DNA from: a virus
DNA length: 26,751 nucleotides
IMG/VR virus record: IMGVR_UViG_3300035239_000098
Location: 1-26,751 of that record
Reading direction: 5' to 3' (one strand)
In this document: positions 20,501 through 26,751 of the stretch, one piece after another
How the letters are laid out: each line of letters opens with the position of its first letter
Position numbering within the stretch: position 1 is the first letter of the stretch
Program-made: the position numbers and the translations under genes
Notes under the pieces: model-generated
Database searches by the model: none
The model's input: the letters and a program-made list of their open reading frames with translations, nothing else
Told to the model about the DNA's origin: nothing

Positions 20501-23500
20501 CTCTTTCACTTACTTTAGAATCTCTTTTTAGTTGTTGAGCCAATTCTTGCAACTCTGTTTTTGGTTTTGCTTTAGACTTAGCTTTAGGTTTTTGAGTAGG
20601 TTTTATTTTTTTAAGAGCTTGTGTTTTGTAACCTGCTAGTTTTTCTTTTAAATCTTTAACAACCTCTTCACTTTTAAACTCACTAGCTTCTTCTCTAGCT
20701 AAGTCTTTCTCAAGTGTCTCTACTATTTTTTCTTTCGCTTTTTCTTTCGCTTCTTCTTTAACTTCTTCGGAAGCGACTTCGACTTTGTCTCCTTTTGCCA
20801 CTGCTCCGCCATCTTCGGCTTGTTGGCGTACATCCACTTCCTTTGTGCTTGGCTTTTGAACGGCATCTTTTTTAGTTTTAATTATTATCTGAGTTTGTCT
20901 CCCTCCGTTTTGATCATTAGTAATTAACTTAACTACGTCTGCTTTTGAGGCATTTATAGCATCAGTTTCTGCTTGATCATAAGCTTTACCTGGGGAAAAT
21001 TTAGAACCGTCAATCTCAACAGTTTCTATAGTTGCTCCTTTAGGTATTATGTCACTTATAACTTCTTTCTCTCCTTTGTATTTTTCAGCGGTGGATATAT
21101 CTTCAGAGTAGAATTTACCTTCAACATCTGGATGTCTGGTTTTTATAGTTCCATCTGCATTTCTCTTGCCACCAGTCCCCTTGTATATAGTTAAATCTGT
21201 TTCAAGGACTTCGAGTTCTACCGGTTCTGGAGCAGCTTCTAAACTCACTTCTTTGCTTATTCCTAAATCTTGTTTTTGTTTCTTAGTTAATTTATCCTTC
21301 ATCTTAGAATTCATAACCTTTTCCATTGGTAATGTCTCTGGAGTTCCGACTACCTCTCCAAAAGAAAGGCTGACAAAATCCATATTAGAAACGGTATTTG
21401 TTGATGGTATGTTTTGACTACCTGCTGTTGTTACACCATCTACTTTTTGTTCTACTGTCCTGCTCCCATCCTTTTTAACAGTTACTTCCACAGTTCTAAC
21501 ACCTTCACCTGGCTCTGTTCTAATGGTGTAAATATCTTTACTTAAAGGTATCTGAGAGTCTTTAATTGTTTCAACCTCATCTACTTCTTTAGTTTCGTAT
21601 TCTTTAGATAATTCTTTTAAAGCTTGATTAGTGTTTAATCCTCCTCTTCTCTTTGCTTCAATTTCGCTAACCAATTCTACATTATCTTCTTGCCACTTGA
21701 TGTCTCTTAATGTTTTCTCTCTTCTATTTTTGTTAGTAGCTAAGTCAGTTAGTAACTCTGAAGTTGTCTCTGGGGTCTCTGATATTGTTTTAAGTTCTGA
21801 TTCTATTTCATTAGACCTTTCATTTAAACTATTCAGTTCTTTCTGAGTTGCCTCATCCCTAAATTTTAGTTTATCTAATTCTTCTGCTTCTGCCTTTATT
21901 CCTTCTAGCTCATTTATCTTTTCTATTACGACAGACTTAGTCTTACTATTTTGAACTCCTATTTCAGAACTATTCTTTAATACTTCCGAAACTTTATTAA
22001 TTACATCTTGACCTTCAGCAGCAGTTATGTTATTATTCTTTACTTGAGACTTTACCGAGTTACTTATATTCTTTAGTTCTGCTGGAGTAGAGCTAATAAA
22101 ACTATTTATTTCACCTGCATCTAAATTGACTTCAGTTGGTTCTACCTCTCCTTTTACAACGTCTTTTGTTATTTTTTTAAGACCACTGTTTTGTTTCTCT
22201 TGCTTATCTCTCTGATTAGTTACATCTTGAATTTGTTCTTTAGCAGCATTTAAATTTTCGTTGTAGCTTACATCTTGCATTATGTCAACTAACTTACTCT
22301 TGTCAGCAGCTGTTCCGTTTTTGTTAACTGCCTCTATACCACTTTCGATTAACATGTTTTCAGTATATGCTTCTCCTTCAGGAGGCTTAGGCGCTTGTGA
22401 CTTAACCCATTTCCAATCTATCTTTCTTCCTCTAGCCTCTAAAATATCTTTACCTAAAGCATCGTGAAATTTTCTATAAGTATTTTTTTGAGCCAAACCT
22501 GTAGCCAACATTACACCCCATAACTGAGAAGCTTTTCTTAAGGGATCTACTCCCTCTGGATCTTCAGGTGTTTTACCATATACTACTTCATCCCAAGCTA
22601 TCCCTGATTGTTTTCCATCAAAAACTATTTTATCAAATAAATCTGCTCCATAAATTACGTTAACACCAACAGCTGCTTCTGCCCCTTTACCAACCACAAA
22701 CTTTCCAGTATTGTATCCAGGCATTGAAGCACTTAACACATCGTCTACTACTTTCGCGGCAGGTAACTTACTTAATAAAGAACTTCCAACACTTGCTAGT
22801 GGGCTAAGAACTCCGAAAGCAATTCCTAATTTAGGGTCGTATTCCTCTTGCTTATCAAGCATAACTCCCGTTAATCCAAACTTAGTTCCTTCAGTTGCTC
22901 CTCCAGCTAAAACATCTGCAGCTAACCCGGCCCAAGTACCATATTTCTTTTTGCTTAATACAGAAAACGTTTCTAATACTTTAGGTATTTTAGTAGATTT
23001 TAGTACCGCCCCACCTGTTCCATAAAGCTCTAACACCATTCCTCCAATATTACCCGTAAGCTCTTGTGCCTCTTCACCAAAGGTTAATTCAGATGCTTTT
23101 TGTAATTCATCTATTGCCTCTCCACTAAAACCTTTTTCTTTTAATACATTTGCTAATGGTTGAGCTTGAGTGACTTTAACTCTAAAATCATTGCTTCCAG
23201 AACCAAAAGAGATGTCAGGGTTTTTACCATATTCTTCACCAAAAAGAGTAGATACAAAACCTGATTCTACACCAGATATATCTATTAAAGATTCATTATC
23301 TTGTACTGGTGGAAACTTATTTAATTCTACGGCTCTGTTAACTGCGTCAAATTGTCTAACCTTTTCATTAAGCTGTTTAGCAAGTGGATGCTCACTCATT
23401 ATTTGGGGAATTACCCCTTTAAAATTATTATCTTTCTCATCAGGAAAACGCTCTAACTGTAGCTCAATATTTTTGTCCCTGGGATTATCAAACTCTACAC

Positions 23501-24746
23501 CAATAAAGTTCGCTGCTTTATTAACTAAACCTGTACCTTCATCAACTATGCTTCCTAAAAAAGTTCTTTCTTCTAGTACGTCTTTCTTGTTTCTTTTTAC
23601 TTGCTTACTTAAGTTTAAAATGTCATAATACAAATCGGTTCTTATCTTTAATAACTCTTCTTCTCCTGTAGTCTCAGAGATTTTTCTAGCCTCAGCATTA
23701 ACATTGTCTGTATATTGAATAACAGGTGCAGGTGCGTTTATCTTAAGTATAAATTGCCCGGTAAATGGATCGTAGATTTTTTGAGACTTGTCATCAGATT
23801 CTAATAAAGGATTAGATGTCTTGGACCATTCTTTAGTTACCTTATCTAACTCCTTACTTAGACTCTCTTTCTGAAGCTTGAAATTCTGGTAATTGGTTTT
23901 ATCCTCTCCTCTGAGCTCCTCTACTTTTACAGGGATTATTTTTTCTCCTGTGCTAAACTGCAGAAGACTTCTCATCTCCATGTCAATATTTTTTATGTCT
24001 GCCTCTAGCTTTCTTTTATTCTTATAAAGATTCGAAGTATTAATATTATCCTCTACTTTTTCTTCATCTACAAATCTGTCTTCATCTGCTTTAATATAAA
24101 GGTTAGCAAAGTCGGTGACTTTATTTTCTTGAATAGAAAGAGCCTCAGTATTACTTATACCAGGCTTGTTCACACTCATCACTTCTCCTTGAGGGTCTGT
24201 TCCTACTACCTTCCTCATTGTAGTTTCTTGAATGTTTTTTAAATCGGAGTCTTTATTTATCTCACTTATGGATTCAGTAAATACCTCTTGCTCTACTTCT
24301 GATGCAGGGAGCATACTTGGGTCTTTTATTATACCTGGTGTGGACGTTCCTGATATCCCTGGTATTTGTTCTTCTACAACAACTTCTGTTCCACTAGGAG
24401 TTTTAACTTCTTCTTCTAAAACTGATGCCTGCGAAGTACTCTCGTTTCCGACCTCGGTAGTAGATTCCGTAACTTCCTCTTGAGAATCTGAAACCAGTTC
24501 TTTTTCTTCGATTTCTTCGGTTTCTTCTTTTTTTTTTACCTCATCTACTGGGTACTTTGAGTTTATGTAGTCTAATTTACTAGAAACTTCTGTGTCGGGG
24601 GAATATTTTCTATAAAAACTTTCTACAAAAGAGTCTTGATTATCTCCATAAGTAGTTTGAATGTGCTCTATTTTAGAATCTACATCTACATCCGGAGCAT
24701 ACTTAGCGTATAAATTTCTAATTAAATCTTCATTAACGTCACTCAT
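17580..24746 (-). CDS. Giant polyvalent virion (DNA-ejection type) protein, 2388 aa
   Basis: One frame of 2388 residues. N-terminus: two copies of a Y-x-KY-(A/S)PD-x-x-V-x-SK motif (about 13-30 and 44-62), then an acidic disordered stretch. Residues about 540-700 are glycine/alanine-rich and hydrophobic (ELTGNIGGMVLELYGTGGAV). About 1180-1290 resembles an ADP-ribosyltransferase-like fold (IYKGTGGK ... GKFYSEDISTAEKY ... ADVVKL). A lysine-rich region follows. About 1980-2230 holds NLAISVKNIPKQAVSFINYS, a QQTSADYALGK ... LGKLFVTYKTAQ segment and a strongly hydrophobic FFSVMWSVPFLAVGNGI, as in large internal virion proteins of marine phages. The C-terminus is an RT(S/N) tandem repeat. It is probably injected with the DNA and may carry enzyme activity. 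The ATG at 24746 lies six bases after the stop of the 652-aa gene. Confidence 0.8.
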   Translation of the reverse strand: MSDVNEDLIRNLYAKYAPDVDVDSKIEHIQTTYGDNQDSFVESFYRKYSPDTEVSSKLDYINSKYPVDEVKKKEETEEIEEKELVSDSQEEVTESTTEVGNESTSQASVLEEEVKTPSGTEVVVEEQIPGISGTSTPGIIKDPSMLPASEVEQEVFTESISEINKDSDLKNIQETTMRKVVGTDPQGEVMSVNKPGISNTEALSIQENKVTDFANLYIKADEDRFVDEEKVEDNINTSNLYKNKRKLEADIKNIDMEMRSLLQFSTGEKIIPVKVEELRGEDKTNYQNFKLQKESLSKELDKVTKEWSKTSNPLLESDDKSQKIYDPFTGQFILKINAPAPVIQYTDNVNAEARKISETTGEEELLKIRTDLYYDILNLSKQVKRNKKDVLEERTFLGSIVDEGTGLVNKAANFIGVEFDNPRDKNIELQLERFPDEKDNNFKGVIPQIMSEHPLAKQLNEKVRQFDAVNRAVELNKFPPVQDNESLIDISGVESGFVSTLFGEEYGKNPDISFGSGSNDFRVKVTQAQPLANVLKEKGFSGEAIDELQKASELTFGEEAQELTGNIGGMVLELYGTGGAVLKSTKIPKVLETFSVLSKKKYGTWAGLAADVLAGGATEGTKFGLTGVMLDKQEEYDPKLGIAFGVLSPLASVGSSLLSKLPAAKVVDDVLSASMPGYNTGKFVVGKGAEAAVGVNVIYGADLFDKIVFDGKQSGIAWDEVVYGKTPEDPEGVDPLRKASQLWGVMLATGLAQKNTYRKFHDALGKDILEARGRKIDWKWVKSQAPKPPEGEAYTENMLIESGIEAVNKNGTAADKSKLVDIMQDVSYNENLNAAKEQIQDVTNQRDKQEKQNSGLKKITKDVVKGEVEPTEVNLDAGEINSFISSTPAELKNISNSVKSQVKNNNITAAEGQDVINKVSEVLKNSSEIGVQNSKTKSVVIEKINELEGIKAEAEELDKLKFRDEATQKELNSLNERSNEIESELKTISETPETTSELLTDLATNKNRREKTLRDIKWQEDNVELVSEIEAKRRGGLNTNQALKELSKEYETKEVDEVETIKDSQIPLSKDIYTIRTEPGEGVRTVEVTVKKDGSRTVEQKVDGVTTAGSQNIPSTNTVSNMDFVSLSFGEVVGTPETLPMEKVMNSKMKDKLTKKQKQDLGISKEVSLEAAPEPVELEVLETDLTIYKGTGGKRNADGTIKTRHPDVEGKFYSEDISTAEKYKGEKEVISDIIPKGATIETVEIDGSKFSPGKAYDQAETDAINASKADVVKLITNDQNGGRQTQIIIKTKKDAVQKPSTKEVDVRQQAEDGGAVAKGDKVEVASEEVKEEAKEKAKEKIVETLEKDLAREEASEFKSEEVVKDLKEKLAGYKTQALKKIKPTQKPKAKSKAKPKTELQELAQQLKRDSKVSERALDLNKETITKIDEILKDLEKEYKELGLPKQKYTPAQVRRIIKSSVDTKLTQDKIDEIIEGVNQILDPIIRKDNIRYLKNTLYSPKKLPKISVESRKKLKEIRDDLKVGDLKNKTTEELKALSEVVTEIITEGKASQDALQRLQNITRYKKQADVSKDLYKKEEFKEISTIEELDKFFNDNPNGFVLLNDTYEVTPGNYKSFLNDNPFLPIEGTKAYTSIDLKQVQRDYVRNPIRVLRGKINPANQIATIENLMKPLWRGAPKVREILEPVVKQIKNAYTNNQVARRKYTNMYNNYLADIFGSKKKGVKELSKTVDGLLNPTSKVVSKRGTTINNGQVGRYIAIQNLYKKRATQMREDAQELKGTAKDNLLNKADKFDKILERSGVNEKEFDKYIEANPKIKEFGDNLYKVFEEMAPDFAPTYEKATNMVFEEELYVPDNKAGKVDETGIVGATERLKTLDEGGDFITRSALSNRMKERTDNADPIDLYLDATNMFISYVRSMSHAKEMMPIAENINEVFNKPNIGAIYQKLGKAKFESLMEALDSQINLNADPVKSLEKVILELNRFGIVTNLAISVKNIPKQAVSFINYSVAGYKDGINPVDWALGFPKMLSTKNGREIAVRILQSPYLKERIKKTQVDPLLSKAIDGLDKNSTYNTITNTLQKIAMSPIMMGDAIGVVSGGVPFAVAVHKQKMREGMSFEDAWNYTYKRFVEESNESQQTSADYALGKVARSKLGKLFVTYKTAQTSAMNKVLGAYEDTRDWKNLNNKQKKQAIADAIFFSVMWSVPFLAVGNGIVNAFINDEGDEVKERKSVELLLDAINSNLQGLGLPGYVGNVAYNIITEKPAEWSLPPIASWFLNTTETLNTLSKKGINFDDYSDSEMKKIKKALGAKNVTDLYKNLTDGQKSVYDAIMNYQEGKVYPNRLRDYMLGVDPDEEKIVTPMRRGYRTSRTSRTNRTNRTSRTNRTNRN
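17584..17655 (-). repeat. Nine-base tandem repeat encoding RT(S/N)
   Basis: Eight near-identical nine-base units (GTTCTGYTA on the rightward strand) code for the C-terminal tripeptide series RTS-RTS-RTN-RTN-RTS-RTN-RTN of the 2388-aa protein. Changes are mostly S/N switches. Such tracts vary in copy number by slippage, and the tail is strongly basic. Confidence 0.85.
24167..24179 (+). repeat. 13-base word TGTTCACACTCAT, copy 5
   Basis: Exact copy inside the 2388-aa gene (complement reads MSVN at about residues 190-193 of that protein). Confidence 0.7.
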
Positions 24747-24752
24747 ATTGCT

Positions 24753-26711
24753 TTATAGATTTTCATCAATTTCCACATTAGTTCCAACTTTCTCTTCTGT
24801 TTTTTTATCTTTTGGAGCCTCTCCTTTAAAATAAAGTTCTCTTCTTAATTCTTGTAGGAAGTTTTCAAATATGTCTTTATTTCCTTCTTCTTCTAAGTCT
24901 CCAAATCCAAAAAACGGATCACTATCCATTGGATCAGACTCTATTTTTTTCCCATCAGGTAAGGTATAGCTTAATTTCATAAATAATGGATCATCACCCA
25001 CTGTTGTTTTTTCTATATCTAAATTGTCAATATCTTTCAAGTCTAAAATGCCAGTATTTAAAGCAACGTCTTTTGTGTAGGTAAGCTTGTCTCCTAAATC
25101 TTTATTTTTAATAAATTCCTCAAACGAATAATCGCTTGGAGTTTTCTTTCCTTTTTTGGTTATTTTCTGCGTAAAATCTGTTTCTTCTATAACAATTACC
25201 TCGTCTCTTGCTACTTGCTTCCTGTCTTCTTGCTTTAGTATATTACCTTCGTCATCTACGTAACTATTATAATCTTTATCAAATAACTCATCAATTTCTG
25301 CTTGATCTAAATCAGGGTTCATTAATCTAGAAATTGCTTTCTGACCTTCTTTGTCGGTAGTTGAATAAGTTTCACTGCCCCCATCTGGATTTTTATCTGT
25401 TCCTTTTAGATAAACTATTAATTCGGTCCCATTTTTGTTATAATTAGCTTCAATAACTTTAGGGTTAGATGTAACACGAGAAGCATCTTTAGATTCAAAC
25501 GATTCTAATAACTGAGTATAAGGCTTGTATTCAGGTTCTGTAGGAGTGTCTCCAGTTTTTGGTTTGTTTTTAATTATGGCTAACTTTAATTTGTTCTTTT
25601 CAGCAGCTATTTCCTTTCTTTTAGCTTCTTCTAATTTTGCCTCCTCTAAATCTAGTTTCTCTCTATCTAATTTATCTTTTAAATAAACTTCTTCAAAACC
25701 TAACTGAGTATCAGCTATTGCTTTAGACTTCTCTCTTAGCCTTTGTTTTTGACCATCTGTTAGTTGAGCTCCCCAGTTTCCATCACTTTCTTGAATCATT
25801 TTAACCCCGTCTTCAGCATCTCTTCCCTCAAATCTACCTCCTTTATCTAAATCTCCCTCTTGATAAGTAAAGTACTTTTGATTTTTATCATTTAATATGT
25901 TGTCTGCTAAATTACTAGCTACTTGATTAGGTGGTCCGGTTAAAACTGTGTTATATATGCCATCTATCAAATTGTTGTAATCTTGAAGTAGTTTAGGATC
26001 TCTTTCCGCTAATCTTTTTGATATTCCTTCTACAGACTCTATTGGTTCATCTCCTATAACACTTTTAAAATTTCCAGCCTTATCAGTAATGCTTTTAATC
26101 GTTGCTTGCAAATCTTGTTTATCAACTAATTGAGCTCTGAAGTTATTAAGCTGATTCATGTTTATTATTTCACTCTTAATAGGTTTTCCGTCTTTACCTG
26201 TAGTAACAGAAAATAACCCACCACTACTTGCTTGAGGAACAAGTTGTTTATTTTTAAAATCTGCAGCACTTGCGATTCGTTCACCATTCCATAATTCAAT
26301 AACAGATGATTTGCCATCTTTGTTTCTGGTTTCCATTTCCGCTAACCTTTTCTCAAAGTCATTAGAAAACTCTCCAAACTGCTTCCAATCGTTAGTAACC
26401 CTATTCATCAGCATTTTATACTGTGTGGAATTTATTTTATTACTACGTAGTTGATTGGTATAGGTCATCATAAGATTTCTATTAGCCTCTACACCTCTTG
26501 ATACATAATCTGAGAAATCTTGACTTACTCCTGTTGTAAAGTCATTAATAGCAGCTTCTGTTTCTTGCTGAATGTTTAAATCTGTTTCTCTCTGCTTTAC
26601 TCTTTTATTTACCTGACCAACAAGATCAGTTTCCACTTCTCCTAAGACAGTATCCCAATCCGTTGCTTTGGGAGCTACATAACCTGCGTATTCTATAATT
26701 TTACTACTCAT
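24753..26711 (-). CDS. Virion protein with coiled-coil centre, 652 aa
   Basis: A 652-residue protein rich in Asp, Glu, Lys, Asn and Gln with few cysteines, no signal peptide and no membrane segment. Residues about 340-390 form a strongly predicted coiled coil (KLDLEEAKLEEAKRKEIAAE). The C-terminal third is acidic with a FFGFGDLEEEG segment. It lies immediately before the 2388-aa protein (six-base gap, same strand). In podovirus-like phages the gene for the giant ejection protein is preceded by internal virion or scaffold-type proteins of similar composition, so an ejection or internal core role is likely, by position. Its start overlaps the stop of the preceding gene (ATGA). Confidence 0.65.
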   Translation of the reverse strand: MSSKIIEYAGYVAPKATDWDTVLGEVETDLVGQVNKRVKQRETDLNIQQETEAAINDFTTGVSQDFSDYVSRGVEANRNLMMTYTNQLRSNKINSTQYKMLMNRVTNDWKQFGEFSNDFEKRLAEMETRNKDGKSSVIELWNGERIASAADFKNKQLVPQASSGGLFSVTTGKDGKPIKSEIINMNQLNNFRAQLVDKQDLQATIKSITDKAGNFKSVIGDEPIESVEGISKRLAERDPKLLQDYNNLIDGIYNTVLTGPPNQVASNLADNILNDKNQKYFTYQEGDLDKGGRFEGRDAEDGVKMIQESDGNWGAQLTDGQKQRLREKSKAIADTQLGFEEVYLKDKLDREKLDLEEAKLEEAKRKEIAAEKNKLKLAIIKNKPKTGDTPTEPEYKPYTQLLESFESKDASRVTSNPKVIEANYNKNGTELIVYLKGTDKNPDGGSETYSTTDKEGQKAISRLMNPDLDQAEIDELFDKDYNSYVDDEGNILKQEDRKQVARDEVIVIEETDFTQKITKKGKKTPSDYSFEEFIKNKDLGDKLTYTKDVALNTGILDLKDIDNLDIEKTTVGDDPLFMKLSYTLPDGKKIESDPMDSDPFFGFGDLEEEGNKDIFENFLQELRRELYFKGEAPKDKKTEEKVGTNVEIDENL

Positions 26712-26751
26712 AAAGTTATTGGTATTGAGGTAAAGTTCTTTGGTCTACAGG
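26708..26751 (-). CDS. Partial CDS, 3' end of the next late gene
   Basis: The leftward strand ends a frame with CRPKNFTSIPITL followed by TGA at 26710-26708, which overlaps the start of the 652-aa gene (ATGA). Only 13 residues are inside the window; they are consistent with the end of an upstream structural gene. The frame could be accidental, but the overlap style matches the rest of the genome. Confidence 0.45.
   Translation of the reverse strand, partial: CRPKNFTSIPITL

Noticed and set aside
18025-24483. Several rightward open frames inside the giant leftward gene
   Set aside because: They are antisense shadows of a continuous 2388-residue frame, have no leaders and read as low-complexity serine/leucine-rich peptides.
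1-26751. Insertion sequences, integrase, tRNA genes and CRISPR arrays
   Set aside because: No transposase, integrase, terminal inverted repeats, tRNA signature or spacer array was seen on either strand.

Overview
The window looks like part of the genome of a tailed double-stranded DNA phage (or a very recent prophage) of a Bacteroidota host, most likely a marine flavobacterium. The DNA is very AT-rich and packed with short genes that often overlap as ATGA or TAATG. There is a phage replication and recombination module, two very large virion-type proteins, and no tRNA, rRNA or ordinary housekeeping gene. The host assignment rests on promoters of the Bacteroidota type (TTTG, 19 bases, TAnnTTTG) at 2517-2547 (-) and 9379-9409 (+), on A-rich leaders instead of Shine-Dalgarno sites, and on a primase-helicase with a VirE-N-like amino terminus, a family typical of Bacteroidota elements.

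Layout. (1) 5-2491, leftward: a chaperonin operon in the order groEL then groES, followed by three small lysine-rich proteins. (2) 2492-3799: a mostly non-coding control region of about 1.3 kb with the groEL promoter, a G-rich hairpin, a cluster of inverted and direct repeats (2605-2960), a leftward terminator, one isolated 59-residue gene, a canonical G-quadruplex motif and the early rightward promoter. It is the best candidate for a replication origin or master control region. (3) 3800-9033, rightward: about twenty small early genes, mostly of unknown function, including several zinc-ribbon mini-proteins and one cytosine-C5 methyltransferase-like protein. (4) 9118-17583, rightward: the DNA metabolism module, with a DnaA domain IV-like protein, a Sak3-type annealing protein, a RecE/RecB-like exonuclease, a likely single-strand binding protein, a VirE-N primase/SF3-type helicase, an SF2 helicase, a DUF1599/Nmad1-like protein, a VRR-NUC nuclease, a helix-turn-helix protein and an HNH nuclease. 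(5) 17580-26751, leftward: late structural genes, a 2388-residue polyvalent virion protein, a 652-residue virion protein and the last codons of a further gene.

How it may work together (inference): the early promoter near 3742-3772 opens the small-gene cluster and the second promoter at 9379-9409 drives replication and recombination. Late leftward transcription makes the large virion proteins, which probably enter the cell with the DNA. The phage chaperonin, with its own strong promoter, could help fold such large proteins.

The most unusual signals are a 13-base word, TGTTCACACTCAT, found exactly five times in different genes, frames and strands and resembling a DnaA box; the repeat cluster in the control region; a compact structured RNA candidate at 11475-11533; and signs of gene-boundary duplication in the early cluster.
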